Assembly (NCBI GenBank): GCA_048498135.1
Contig: JBEHYO010000014.1
Location: 1-50,984 of the forward strand
Source: Dokdonella_A sp937902695
GTDB lineage: Bacteria > Pseudomonadota > Gammaproteobacteria > Xanthomonadales > Rhodanobacteraceae
DNA: 50,984 nt
Direction of reading: 5' to 3'
The notes under the pieces are model-generated. The model made no database searches and had not been told where the DNA came from. It worked only from the letters and a program-made list of their open reading frames with translations. Positions 1 to 8,930 of the stretch are shown in pieces (positions within the stretch are counted from its first letter, which is position 1; each line of letters begins with the position of its first letter). The translations under genes were made by a program, and so were the position numbers.

Positions 1-1
1 G

Positions 2-232
2 ACCACGAGGTTGGCGTCGCGCGCCGACAAGCCCGTAAAGTACAAGGTCACGCTCGACGGCAAGCCGCCCGGCGACGACCACGGTGTCGACACCGCCGCC
101 GACGGCACGGGCGAAGTGACGAGCCAGCGGCTTTATCAGCTGCTGCGCGTCAAGGGCGACGTCGCCGATCGCACGTTCGAGATCGAGTTCCTCGATCCTG
201 GCGTCGAGGCGTTCGCGTTCACGTTCGGGTAG
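2..232 (+). CDS. C-terminal end of a DipZ-like redoxin/cytochrome c biogenesis protein (5' truncated by window)
   Basis: Only the last ~76 residues are present; the frame is open to the left edge, so the gene starts outside the window. The visible part (DGKPPGDDHGVD, then LYQLLRVKG, ending FLDPGVEAFAFTFG) matches what I know of the C-terminal carbohydrate-binding-like domain that follows the thioredoxin domain in DipZ-type thiol-disulfide proteins. Those proteins carry a CcdA-like membrane domain and a periplasmic TlpA-like domain and act in disulfide reduction or redox defence. Neither of those domains can be seen here, so the full function is inferred from the tail alone. The gene ends 9 bp before the stop codon of the convergent next gene. 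Confidence 0.7.
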   Translation, partial: TTRLASRADKPVKYKVTLDGKPPGDDHGVDTAADGTGEVTSQRLYQLLRVKGDVADRTFEIEFLDPGVEAFAFTFG

Positions 233-241
233 CGCGAGCGG

Positions 242-2950
242 TCAGCGCAGCGCATAGCGGTCGATCTTCGCGCCGCCGTCGGACACCCAGAGCTCGTCGC
301 CGCTGTCGCGGCCGACGATGAAGATCGCGGAAGAGTCGGTCGCCGCGGGCGGCGCGAAGACGCGCGTCGTGCCCGTACGCGTGTCGAGCAGCGTGACTTC
401 GGGGCGACGCGCGGTGTCGCGGTCGTTCGACAGCAACGCGATCGTCCGCCCGTCGTAAGCGATGCTCGCAAGGGACGGTTTCGCTGGAAACGGCCACGTT
501 TCGACCGCGTCGCCGCCGCGCCCGTACACCGTCACCGATTCGGGCACAGCGAGCAGCTCGGGCCGGCTCGAAACGACCGCTATCGAGCCGTCCGGCGCCG
601 TCGCGGCCGCATCGGGCCGCACGAGCCAGCGGCCATTCGCCTGGCGATCGATCTCGCGCACGATTCGTCCGTGCGCGTCGACGAGCCAGACGTGGGCGAA
701 CCCGAGGATCCACCGGTTCGTCGTGCCGCGCTGCGCATACCATCGCTGGGCAATGTGATCGACGCCGACGGCTTCGATGCCGATGCGCGCGCCCGAAGGG
801 CCGTAGTGGACGAAGTCGATGGTCTCGTCGTCGGACATTCCGTCGCGGCGCGCGATGAACACGTCGCCCGCATCCGTTGCCGTCAATGACGGCAGCGAGA
901 GCTGCGCGTCGTAATCGTGCGTGTTCGGACGGCAGACGTGCAGGCGCTTGCCTGTGACATCGAAGACGTGCACGGCGGCCGTTCGCGCGTCGGCGGCGTA
1001 GATCCGACCGCTGCCGCCGACGGCGAGCGCGGCGACCTTGTCGAGCACGTCGGCTTGCGCGCGGCTGCCGACGACATCCTGCACGACCCCGCGCGTATCG
1101 ATGCGCAGGAATGCGCCTCCGTCGCTCGTCCACAGCGACCCGTCGGCGGCCGCCTGGATATTTCCGCGTGCGTCGAACCGGCGGCCGTCCGAAAATGCGG
1201 GAACGATCGTGTGCACGACGGTGCCGTCGAGCTTCATCTCGACGAACAGCGATTTCTCGTTGGGCTGGCGCACGATGACGCCGCCGTTGGCGTCGGCCTC
1301 GACGTGCGCGAGATACACGGGATCGGCCTTCAACGCTACTTCAAGGTCCGTCGTGTGCTGGTAGTTGCCGGCTCGGTCGTAGATCTTGAGTTTCGCGGTG
1401 ACGCCCTCCAGCACGACGATGTCGCCGTTCGTCGTGACGGTCACGTCCGTGGCGCTGAAGAGTTTCGACTCGTCGCCGTAGTCCCCGCCGATCGACCAGC
1501 GCAGCCGTCCGTCGGCATCGTACGCAGCGAGACTATCGGTGGACGTGAACTTGTGCCACGCGCTCGTCAGTGCGACGAAACCGCCATCGCGCGTCGAAGC
1601 CAGCGCCTCGATCTCCGGCGCATCGAACGCGTCGAGGCGCGACGCCGACCGCGCCGCCGCGTCGACGACGAAAGCAACGGAATGCGTCTCGACGCCGAGC
1701 GGCGAGCGTGTGACAACCCAGCGATCGCCACCGAGCCACGCCTCGCGATAGCGCAGCGACTGACGCGGCGCGTCGCTCGCGGGCAGTGGAATCTTCGCAA
1801 GCAGGCGACCCTGGCGATCGACGACCGCGAGCGCGGCATCATCGTCCTTGCCGCTGCAGCCGCAGCCGGTCAGGAACGCGAACCGGCCGCGATCGGCGAT
1901 GTCGAAGGCGTAGATGTCGTGGATCGCGCCCGTCTCGGCGGCGGATGTCTCCAGCACGATCGTTCCGAGGTGAGTCAGATCGACCGGCGAAGGCGCGCGC
2001 GCCGCGGATGGATTGCGGTCGGCAGGGACCTGCGTTTGCGGCTTGCGGCCGGTCTCGCGCACGCGCCATGTTCCATCGGCACCGTCCTCGACGACGTAGC
2101 TCACGCGCATCGCGTCCGCGACGTGCCAGAGATCGAATTGGCGCGTCGCCGTCGCATCGAGGATCGCGCCGTGCTTGCGCACGTAGCCCATGACGCGGTC
2201 CTGGGGATCGCGCTCGGCTTCGACATAGTCGCGCGGCAGCGCGAGCTTCCATACCGGTTTCGCGTCGCGGTCGACGAGCGCGAAAACAGTTCCGAAATCG
2301 TTCGATCCCGTGTTGCAGCAGGCCGAGCGCATCCACTGCACGAGCGTCAGCGGCGTTCCGGCGATCGGCTGCGCTGCGCGCACGTCGACGAGGTGTTTTT
2401 CACCCTCGCCATCCGTCGGTTTCGGCTTGGCGAGCAGTGCGCCATAGTGGAGCCGATAGGTCCACCAGCTCTCACAGCAGACGTTGACATTCGGATTGGC
2501 GACGCGAACGACGAATCGGTCGTGGGCCTCGTCGAGGAGAAGGCCCGTTGCCTTGGGATCCCCGTCCGTGTGCAGGAAGTTGCTCGGCGAGCGGGGCGCT
2601 CGCTCGGAAGCGCGAATCCTGCCGGCGGCGTCGATGATCGCGACCACGAACTCGCCGTCGTCGCGCTCGTAGCCGTCGGTGTACGCATAACCGCCGACAA
2701 CACCGTCGTCCGCGACGACAGCGTCCCATAGCGTAAACGGCAGCTCCGCCGACCATGCCGTCGCGGCGCCGTGGCGCATCGTGTAGCGTCCCTGGCCCGC
2801 CCCTTTGCGCTCCTCGGGATCGACGGTCAGCACGTAGTCGCCGGACCGCGACTTGTAGACCTTCGGCTCGAGATCCTGCGCCACGGCGGCGTGAGCGCCT
2901 GCGCCTGCCGCGATGCAGCCGACGAGAAGCAGCTGAAGCCCCCGGAACAT
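242..2950 (-). CDS. Large secreted protein of unknown function, probable beta-propeller/NHL-type repeats
   Basis: About 902 residues with an N-terminal signal peptide (hydrophobic residues 4-22, likely cut near AVAQ). I chose the ATG at 2950, preceded by GGTGAG, over an in-frame GTG at 2974 that would overlap the upstream gene. The body is a series of short beta-rich segments of the type GxIxVxDxxxxRIxVFDxxG (for example GRIYAADARTAAVHVFDVTG), typical of NHL/SMP-30-like propellers; no catalytic motif is recognised. Three close cysteine pairs stand out: CC at about 158-159, CC at about 211-212 and CGC at about 363-365, which is unusual for a propeller and could bind metal or form disulfides. 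It lies 4 bp downstream of the WYL regulator on the same strand, so the two may be co-transcribed. Function unknown; extracytoplasmic location is well supported. Confidence 0.75.
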   Translation of the reverse strand: MFRGLQLLLVGCIAAGAGAHAAVAQDLEPKVYKSRSGDYVLTVDPEERKGAGQGRYTMRHGAATAWSAELPFTLWDAVVADDGVVGGYAYTDGYERDDGEFVVAIIDAAGRIRASERAPRSPSNFLHTDGDPKATGLLLDEAHDRFVVRVANPNVNVCCESWWTYRLHYGALLAKPKPTDGEGEKHLVDVRAAQPIAGTPLTLVQWMRSACCNTGSNDFGTVFALVDRDAKPVWKLALPRDYVEAERDPQDRVMGYVRKHGAILDATATRQFDLWHVADAMRVSYVVEDGADGTWRVRETGRKPQTQVPADRNPSAARAPSPVDLTHLGTIVLETSAAETGAIHDIYAFDIADRGRFAFLTGCGCSGKDDDAALAVVDRQGRLLAKIPLPASDAPRQSLRYREAWLGGDRWVVTRSPLGVETHSVAFVVDAAARSASRLDAFDAPEIEALASTRDGGFVALTSAWHKFTSTDSLAAYDADGRLRWSIGGDYGDESKLFSATDVTVTTNGDIVVLEGVTAKLKIYDRAGNYQHTTDLEVALKADPVYLAHVEADANGGVIVRQPNEKSLFVEMKLDGTVVHTIVPAFSDGRRFDARGNIQAAADGSLWTSDGGAFLRIDTRGVVQDVVGSRAQADVLDKVAALAVGGSGRIYAADARTAAVHVFDVTGKRLHVCRPNTHDYDAQLSLPSLTATDAGDVFIARRDGMSDDETIDFVHYGPSGARIGIEAVGVDHIAQRWYAQRGTTNRWILGFAHVWLVDAHGRIVREIDRQANGRWLVRPDAAATAPDGSIAVVSSRPELLAVPESVTVYGRGGDAVETWPFPAKPSLASIAYDGRTIALLSNDRDTARRPEVTLLDTRTGTTRVFAPPAATDSSAIFIVGRDSGDELWVSDGGAKIDRYALR

Positions 2951-2954
2951 CCGC

Positions 2955-3959
2955 TCACCGTTGCGTTTCCCCACGGCGTCTAGATTGCCGCATTCGATGC
3001 ATTCTTGCCATTCGCATCGCGCTCTCGCCGAGGCGCGCGCGGAGCTCGCGCGGTCCGAGCACGCGCACTTCGTCGCCGAGCCGCATCAGCTCACGGATGC
3101 CGAAGTCGATCGATTCGAGCGGCAGTGTGCAGCGCACCCAGCCTTTTCGGTCCGGCTTGCTCGCCGTTTCCGCCGCGGCGCGGACGACGTAGGGCCCGAG
3201 CAGATCGAGCATGTAGACGCCACGCGGCGAAAGGCGCACGTCCGCGTGTTCGTGATAGACGCCGCCTTCGTATTCGCGCACTGCCTCGCGCCAGTGCGCC
3301 GCGAGGTCGAAATGCTTCGGCCGCGCAAATGCCTCGTTCGTGATCTCCGCATCGTGGATATTCGCCGCGCGATACGTGCGCACCGCGTTGCCGCGCTGCG
3401 CAACGAGGTACCAGACGCCGGCTTTCAGCACGAGCCCGAGCGGACCCAGCCTGCGCGGTCGCGCGTCGGTCTCGCCGGCGCGGCGGTAGCGCAGCTTCAG
3501 CATGCGCTCGGTCCAGACCGCGCGCGCGATGACCGGCAGCGACGGCAGCGCGACCGCGTGCTGGAACCAGATGCCAGGATCGAGGTGGAAGCGCGCGGCG
3601 ATGCGCTCGGCGCTCGGCTGCAAGGTCGGCGGCAACGCGGCGAGCAGCTTGAGTCGAGCGGTCGAAACCGCTTTGGCGAAGCCGAGCTCCGCGGCGGGGC
3701 CGGGCAGGCCGGCGAGGAACAGCGTTTCGGCTTCGGATTCGCTGAGGCCCGTCAGCTTCGTGCGCCAGCCGTCGCGCAGGCGAAAGCCGCCGTTGCGCCC
3801 GCGCTCGGCATAGACCGGGATACCCGCCGCGCCGAGCTCGTCGATGTCGCGATGGATCGTGCGCACCGCTACCTCGAACTCCTGCGCGAGCTCGCGTGCG
3901 CTGGCGCGCCCGCGCGCCTGCAGCAGCATCAGGATCGAAAGGAGGCGGCTCGCTAGCAC
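2955..3959 (-). CDS. YafY-family transcriptional regulator, HTH plus WYL domain
   Basis: 334 residues starting at GTG. Residues 1-60 form a DeoR/HTH_11-type winged helix (SARELAQEFEVAVRTIHRDI), and the middle to C-terminal part is a WYL domain with the diagnostic GVWYLVAQRG at about 181-190. This is the usual length and order for YafY-type one-component regulators, which bind DNA and sense a ligand, often a nucleic acid or small molecule, through the WYL domain. It is divergent from the DUF1579 gene across 82 bp containing a hyphenated palindrome, so that gene is its most likely target and it may also repress itself. The downstream secreted propeller-like gene may share its transcript. The ligand cannot be told from sequence. 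Confidence 0.88.
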   Translation of the reverse strand: MLASRLLSILMLLQARGRASARELAQEFEVAVRTIHRDIDELGAAGIPVYAERGRNGGFRLRDGWRTKLTGLSESEAETLFLAGLPGPAAELGFAKAVSTARLKLLAALPPTLQPSAERIAARFHLDPGIWFQHAVALPSLPVIARAVWTERMLKLRYRRAGETDARPRRLGPLGLVLKAGVWYLVAQRGNAVRTYRAANIHDAEITNEAFARPKHFDLAAHWREAVREYEGGVYHEHADVRLSPRGVYMLDLLGPYVVRAAAETASKPDRKGWVRCTLPLESIDFGIRELMRLGDEVRVLGPRELRARLGESAMRMARMHRMRQSRRRGETQR

Positions 3960-3980
3960 GGCTCAGTCTCGTGCGAAATA

Positions 3981-4013
3981 CATGACACAGGTTGGCATAT
4001 ATAGCGCGTCATG
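3981..4013. promoter_or_regulatory. Candidate operator between the WYL regulator and DUF1579 gene
   Basis: CATGAC (3981-3986) and GTCATG (4008-4013) are perfect inverted half-sites 21 bp apart, roughly two helical turns, flanking an AT-rich core (GCATATATAG) that stands out in this GC-rich sequence and could hold a -10 element. The position in the divergent gap suits autoregulation by the WYL protein. No direct evidence of binding. Confidence 0.35.
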
Positions 4014-4041
4014 CTGTCCGCGCCAACCAAGGAGAACTGCC

Positions 4042-4620
4042 ATGCACCGTCTGTACACCGCACTGATCGCCGGCGCATTCGCCGCCGCCGCCACCAACGC
4101 GCATGCGACGCAGGATCCGCCGAAATCGCCGGAAGCCGCGCCGAATCTCTCGGGCCTGCACGATTTCGATTTTCTTGTCGGCAGCTGGCGCGTGCATCAC
4201 CGCCGGCTGAAGGAACGCCTCGCGGACAGCCACGAATGGGTCGCGTTCGAAGGCACCTGCACGATGCGTCCGCTGATGAACGGCTACGGCAACGTCGACG
4301 ACAACTTCCTCGACATGCCGGGCAGCCCGTACCACGGCGTCGGCCTTCGCTCGTACGACACGAAGACCGGCGACTGGGCGATCTGGTGGGTCGACGGCCG
4401 CATGCCGCACGCGCCGCTCGATCCGCCGGTCAAAGGCCATTTCGTGGACGGTGTCGGCAATTTCTATTCTGACGACACGCTGCGCGGCAAGACCGTTCGG
4501 GTCCGCTACACCTGGTCGCACATCACGGCGAACTCCGCGCAGTGGGAACAGGCATATTCGCCGGACGGCGGCAAGACATGGGAAACGAACTGGCACATGG
4601 ATTTCGAGCGCGTGCCCTGA
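4042..4620 (+). CDS. Secreted DUF1579-like protein
   Basis: 192 residues; ATG chosen because AAGGAGA lies just upstream (4029-4035) and the N-terminus is then a clean signal peptide (cleavage near NAHA/TQ, about residue 22). The mature part begins with LHDFDFLVGSWRVHHR, the characteristic opening of DUF1579/lipocalin-like small beta-barrel proteins (FD-x-LxGxW), followed by alternating beta segments rich in W, Y and D. Such genes are often found beside YafY/WYL regulators, as here. Biochemical function is unknown. The gene ends 12 bp before the convergent kinase stop codon. Confidence 0.8.
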   Translation: MHRLYTALIAGAFAAAATNAHATQDPPKSPEAAPNLSGLHDFDFLVGSWRVHHRRLKERLADSHEWVAFEGTCTMRPLMNGYGNVDDNFLDMPGSPYHGVGLRSYDTKTGDWAIWWVDGRMPHAPLDPPVKGHFVDGVGNFYSDDTLRGKTVRVRYTWSHITANSAQWEQAYSPDGGKTWETNWHMDFERVP

Positions 4621-4632
4621 CCCGACCGCGCT

Positions 4633-7428
4633 TCATTCGCGCCCGGCGATCCGCCTCAATTCGGCGAGCTCGCCGGGCTCGGTGAGCGGCGTCCCGTTCG
4701 GCTGCAATGCGAACGCGGCGGTCGCCGCCGTGTTCGCCTCGTCGTGGCGCCGGGCGGCATCGAGCGCGCGCGCCTTGGCGGCGAGCATGCCGAAACGCGC
4801 CGAGCCGGCTGGAAAGAGCTCGGCATATTTCGGCTCGACATCGAGCATCTCGGCGGCGGCCTCGTCGTATCGCCCGAGCCCGAACAGCGCACGCGCGCGC
4901 CAGTAGCGCGTGTCGAGATCGGATTGCACCATGCCGCCCTTGACCGATTTCGAAATGTCGAGCACGCGGTCGGCGCTCGCGATCGCCGCGTCGTACTTGC
5001 CTTCGTCGACTTGCACCGTGACGCGCACCTTGAGCACGTACGCATAGGCGGGGCTCGCATCGCCGCTGATCGATCGCTGCAGATCGAGTGCGGCGTCGAG
5101 ATCGCGATCCGCGTCGGCGAAGCGCTTCTGCCACCCTTCGACGAGCGCGCGCAGCGAGAGGAGCTGCGAGCAGACGTTGTGGCGAAGGGCGATGCGCCTG
5201 CAGATGTCGACGCCTTCGCCGTACCAGCGCGCGGCGTCGTCGAGGCGCCCCTCGCCGGTGTAGAGCTTGCCCATGCCGGAATATGCGTACAGCGTGCTCG
5301 GATCGTCGGTGCCGTACAGCGTCTTGCGGAGCTCGAGCCCCCGCTTCACGTACGGCTCGGCCTCGGCGTAGCGGCCCTGCGCGACGAGAAACGTGCCGTA
5401 GACGCCCGTGTCCCACGCCGAATGCGGATTGGCCTTGTCGAAGAAGCGATCGTCGAGCGCTATCGCCTGCTTGTACGCCGCCTCCGCGCGCGGGATGTCG
5501 CCGGTCGCCTCGGCGGCTTTCGCGATATCGCCGTAAAGCCAGGCGATGTCGGGATTGATGCGCGCACCCTGCCTGCGCCACAGCGCCACCGTCGCCTCTG
5601 CGCGATCGAGCCCTTCCCGGAAGCGGCGCGCATCGATGAGCTCGTGCGCTTCGCCGATCAGCACGCCGAGTGCCGCATCGGGAAGCCGCGCGGCATCCTC
5701 CTCGGCGGCAACGCGGGCTTCGCGCAGCATGTCGAGCGCATCGTTCGTGCGATCCGAGCCGGCATGGACGAGCGCGTCGCCGAGCACCGCGATGCCCGCA
5801 TAGCCGGTCTCGTCGCGCCGCGCGAGCATTTCGCCGCGCGACGGATCGAGCAGCGCGATGACGCCGGCGGCCTCGGACTTGCCGTCGAGCGCCTGCGCGC
5901 GCGCGACCTTGATCTCGAGCGCGCGCGAATCGCGCGCGTCCACGAGCGGCGCGGCCGCGTCGAGCAGGCCGAGCGCGCGATCGTGTGCGCCGACGCTGAT
6001 CGATACGCGCGCCAGCGCGATCAGGAGATCGACGCGCGTCGCGGCCGGGAGATCGCTGTGGTCGATCAGGCGCCGCGCGGCCTGCTCGACGAGATCGTCG
6101 GCGCTCGGGCGCCTGTCCCTGGGCAGGTCGGCGCCAGCCGACTTGAAGATCGAGATGACGAAGTCGCGCACCACGTTCGCGCGCACCGCTTCCTGCCGCG
6201 CGATGCGCGCCTGCCAGAGCGCGACGCCGAGCGCGGCCACGATCGCGAGCACGAATGCGGCGGTCGTCAGCACGCCGCCCTTGTGGCGCGCGACGAACTT
6301 GCGCGCGCGGTACCAGCGCGAGGGCGGATGCGCGGCGACCGGGAGGCCGGCGAGGTGGCGCTCGATGTCCTCGGCGAGCGCGCCGGCCGACGCGTAGCGG
6401 CGGTCGGGCTCGGGCTCGAGCGCCTTCATCAGGATGTTGTCAAGATCGCCGCGAAGACGCCGGTGCAACTGCGCGCGCGCCGCGTCGCCCGTGTTCGCGT
6501 CGGCCAGCGAAGACGGCCGGCGCGTCGTCTTCCCGGGCCGCGCGCCGAGCAGCAGCTCGTGCAGCAGCACGCCGAGCGCGTAAACGTCGGTAGCGGTCGT
6601 GACGACCGTGCCCGCGATCTGTTCGGGCGCCGCGTAGTCCGGCGTGAACACGCCGACGGTGGCGCCTTCGACGTTGTCCTCCAGGAGCTTGGCGATGCCG
6701 AAATCGAGCAGCTTCACGGTGCCGTCGTGGGCGACGAGGATGTTCGACGGCTTGATGTCGCGATGCACGATCAGCGCGCGATGCGCGGCTTCGACGGCGC
6801 GGCAGACGGTCAGGAAGAGCGCGAGCCGCGCGCGCAGGCCGAGCGCGCGCGCATCCGCGTGGCGCGTGATCGGCTCGCCGTCGACATAGTCCATGACGAG
6901 GTACGGCACGCCGGCGTCGGTGAGCCCGCCGTCGACGAGCCGCGCGATGTTCGGATGGTTGAGGCTCGCGAGCACGCGGCGCTCGCGCTGGAAGAGCCGC
7001 TGCTCGATCTCGGAATAGAGTCCCCGGCGGAGCAGCTTGATCGCGACGTCCTGCCGGAAATCGTCGCCTTCGCGCGCGGCGAGGAACACGGCGGCCATGC
7101 CGCCCTTGCCGAGCAGGCGCACGAGCCGGAACGCGCCGATGCGCTGGCCGAGCAGGTTCTCGGCGACGACGCTGTCGGCCGCCAGCGCGCTGGCGTGCTC
7201 GGCGACCGGCGTATCGAGGAACCCGCCGCCGATCTCGTCGGCCGCGGCGAGCAGGCGCGCGAGCGTCTCGCGGTCGTTCGCGTCGGCGACGTTTCGCGCG
7301 ATCCACGCGGGGCGGCCGTCCGGCGCGATGTCGAGCGCCAGATCGAACAGCATGCGCAGGCGGGCGATCGCGTCGCCGCCGCCGGCCGGCGTGTCGCGCG
7401 CACCGCTCGTCACGGACGGATCGCTCAT
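4633..7428 (-). CDS. Serine/threonine protein kinase with TPR sensor region (kinase 1)
   Basis: 931 residues. An N-terminal helical segment is followed by a Hanks-type kinase domain at about 98-370, with glycine loop GKGGMAAVF (about 107-115), ATP lysine K131, catalytic HRD 222-224 in VHRDIKPSN, DFG 242-244 and APE 267-269; all catalytic residues are present. One membrane helix lies at about 386-408, followed by ~500 residues of TPR-like helical pairs, probably periplasmic. The start lies 52 bp downstream of an ECF-type sigma gene, a pairing common in Xanthomonadales and related groups; signalling from an envelope cue to the sigma factor is inferred. The glycine loop differs from the GEGGSS of the other two kinases in this window, so this is the most divergent of the three paralogues. 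Confidence 0.9.
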   Translation of the reverse strand: MSDPSVTSGARDTPAGGGDAIARLRMLFDLALDIAPDGRPAWIARNVADANDRETLARLLAAADEIGGGFLDTPVAEHASALAADSVVAENLLGQRIGAFRLVRLLGKGGMAAVFLAAREGDDFRQDVAIKLLRRGLYSEIEQRLFQRERRVLASLNHPNIARLVDGGLTDAGVPYLVMDYVDGEPITRHADARALGLRARLALFLTVCRAVEAAHRALIVHRDIKPSNILVAHDGTVKLLDFGIAKLLEDNVEGATVGVFTPDYAAPEQIAGTVVTTATDVYALGVLLHELLLGARPGKTTRRPSSLADANTGDAARAQLHRRLRGDLDNILMKALEPEPDRRYASAGALAEDIERHLAGLPVAAHPPSRWYRARKFVARHKGGVLTTAAFVLAIVAALGVALWQARIARQEAVRANVVRDFVISIFKSAGADLPRDRRPSADDLVEQAARRLIDHSDLPAATRVDLLIALARVSISVGAHDRALGLLDAAAPLVDARDSRALEIKVARAQALDGKSEAAGVIALLDPSRGEMLARRDETGYAGIAVLGDALVHAGSDRTNDALDMLREARVAAEEDAARLPDAALGVLIGEAHELIDARRFREGLDRAEATVALWRRQGARINPDIAWLYGDIAKAAEATGDIPRAEAAYKQAIALDDRFFDKANPHSAWDTGVYGTFLVAQGRYAEAEPYVKRGLELRKTLYGTDDPSTLYAYSGMGKLYTGEGRLDDAARWYGEGVDICRRIALRHNVCSQLLSLRALVEGWQKRFADADRDLDAALDLQRSISGDASPAYAYVLKVRVTVQVDEGKYDAAIASADRVLDISKSVKGGMVQSDLDTRYWRARALFGLGRYDEAAAEMLDVEPKYAELFPAGSARFGMLAAKARALDAARRHDEANTAATAAFALQPNGTPLTEPGELAELRRIAGRE

Positions 7429-7480
7429 CGCGGAAGGGCCCCCTTGCCGTACAAACGTCGAACGACGGCGGGTTAGGACA

Positions 7481-8026
7481 TCAGCGCAGCAGGTCGTGCA
7501 GGAACGCGCGGGCGAATCGCCAGTCGCGGCTCAGCGTGCGCTCGGTGACGCCGAGGATCCCGGCGATGCGCGGCAGCGGCAGGCCCGCGAAATAGTGCAG
7601 TGCGACGAGCTGGGCCGCGCGCGGATCGTCGCGTTCGAGCTTCTTCAGCGCCTCGTCGAGCTCGAGCGCGTGCTCGGCCGTCGCATCGGCGGCGACGTCG
7701 TTCGAAACGATGCCGACCGGCGCGACGCCGCTGCCGCGCTTGATGCGCAGGCGCTGGCGCGCGCGGTCGACCAGGATGTGGCGCATGGCCTGCGCGGCAT
7801 AGCCGAAGAACTGCGCGGGCTCGGTGAACGTGAGCTCGCGTCCGGTCATGATCTTCACGTAGAGCTCGTGCACGAGCGCGGTCGTGTTCAGCGTCGCGCC
7901 GTCGCTCTTCGCGAGCTCGCGGCTCGCCATCGACTTCAGCCGCTCGTACACCTCGTTGAACAGCGCATCGGCGCCGAGGTCGGCAGCGGCGGGCGATCGC
8001 GGCGGATCGCTTTCGGATTCGGACAT
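7481..8026 (-). CDS. ECF-type RNA polymerase sigma factor (TIGR02999-like), partner of kinase 1
   Basis: 181 residues from the ATG at 8026, which has GGGAG about 6 bp upstream; a GTG two codons earlier has no room for a binding site. Region 2 shows ALVHELYVKI and FFGYAAQAMRHILVDRAR; region 4 is a C-terminal HTH (LPLPRIAGILGVTERTLSRDW). This combination is typical of the TIGR02999 ECF-like family, which usually lacks an anti-sigma gene and sits directly upstream of a TPR kinase, exactly as here. It likely directs transcription of its own operon, though no promoter target is visible. Confidence 0.9.
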   Translation of the reverse strand: MSESESDPPRSPAAADLGADALFNEVYERLKSMASRELAKSDGATLNTTALVHELYVKIMTGRELTFTEPAQFFGYAAQAMRHILVDRARQRLRIKRGSGVAPVGIVSNDVAADATAEHALELDEALKKLERDDPRAAQLVALHYFAGLPLPRIAGILGVTERTLSRDWRFARAFLHDLLR

Positions 8027-8166
8027 GCGCACTCCCGGCTCCCGGTCGATTCTATGCCGGGTAGCGCATGCGGGCGAACGGCGCCTCGTTCAGCGTGCAC
8101 TGTCTTGAGTGAGGTCGTCAGCGGACGTGCTGCGTCTCGCGCGACGTGGCGATCGGGCTCTTGACC

Positions 8167-8188
8167 GGTCGGGCCGAACGGCCCGACC
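8167..8188. terminator. Stem-loop, possible terminator without T-tract
   Basis: GGTCGGGCC (8167-8175) and GGCCCGACC (8180-8188) form a perfect 9-bp GC stem with a GAAC loop (GTTC on the minus strand). It lies 12 bp past the stop of the small secreted protein gene (minus strand) and before the sigma factor gene. No run of T follows on either strand, so it may be a weak or Rho-assisted terminator or an mRNA-stabilising hairpin. Confidence 0.5.
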
Positions 8189-8200
8189 AGATCCGCTCCG

Positions 8201-8761
8201 TCAGTGCCCGCCGCGCCCGCCGCCGTCGCCGTTCGTGCGGTACGAGCAGGCGATCGGCGCCTGAGTCGCGACGCCGCGGCCCGACGACGTGCCGGCGCAG
8301 CCCATGACCTTCCAGTCGCTCATCTGCTTCCGCGTTTCCTGGTGCGCCTGCACTTCCTGCGCATAGGTATGGCAGGTCGTCTGCCGGATGTGCGAGCCGA
8401 CCGGTGCCTTGCTCGTGCAGATGACGCGGTCGCGGTCGCGCTTGGTCAGGATCGAATTGACGACTTCCTGGTCGTTGAAGAGCTTGATCTTCGCATCCTG
8501 ATTCATCGCCGAGACCGTGCCGTACTGATCGAACAGCGCCGTCATGTCGTCGAAGGTCTTGTCGATCTTGGTGCGCTCGTCCGGCGGGACGAACTCGTAC
8601 TTGCCGCCCGTGTCCATCTCCCGGCGGACGTTCTGCGAAATTTCGGCGAATGTTTCCTTCGTTTCCGCGTTGACGCCCTTCTCGTGGTAATTCTCCTTCG
8701 CGCCGGCCGGCTGCAACGCCGTCAGGACCAGCGCAAATGCGAAGGCAAGGGTGGTTTTCAT
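8201..8761 (-). CDS. Small secreted protein of unknown function
   Basis: 186 residues from the ATG at 8761, preceded by GAGGAG; the N-terminus (MKTTLAFAFALVLTALQPAGA) is a clear signal peptide. An upstream in-frame extension to 8995 is low-complexity and ignored. The mature part is hydrophilic and helical, with four cysteines in the second half (VICTSK, TTCHTYAQ, MGCAG, ACSYR) that could form two disulfides, and a Gly/His tail (GDGGGRGGH). I recall similar short exported proteins (NYHxKGVNAETKETF) in Xanthomonadales genomes, with no assigned role. Monocistronic, with its own hairpin downstream. Confidence 0.75.
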   Translation of the reverse strand: MKTTLAFAFALVLTALQPAGAKENYHEKGVNAETKETFAEISQNVRREMDTGGKYEFVPPDERTKIDKTFDDMTALFDQYGTVSAMNQDAKIKLFNDQEVVNSILTKRDRDRVICTSKAPVGSHIRQTTCHTYAQEVQAHQETRKQMSDWKVMGCAGTSSGRGVATQAPIACSYRTNGDGGGRGGH

Positions 8762-8930
8762 GGTCGCTCCTCGGTCAACGGTGCACGACCGCAGCATAAT
8801 CCTCCGCATCCGGCCTGTAAACGACGTGCTTCGTACTATGGCGTTCGTGTAGCGGCCCGGACCCGCGCGCGGCTGGGGCTCGGCTGCGCACGGCCGCCCT
8901 CGCTCGGCGAGACGTTCGAATCCCGCGCCG

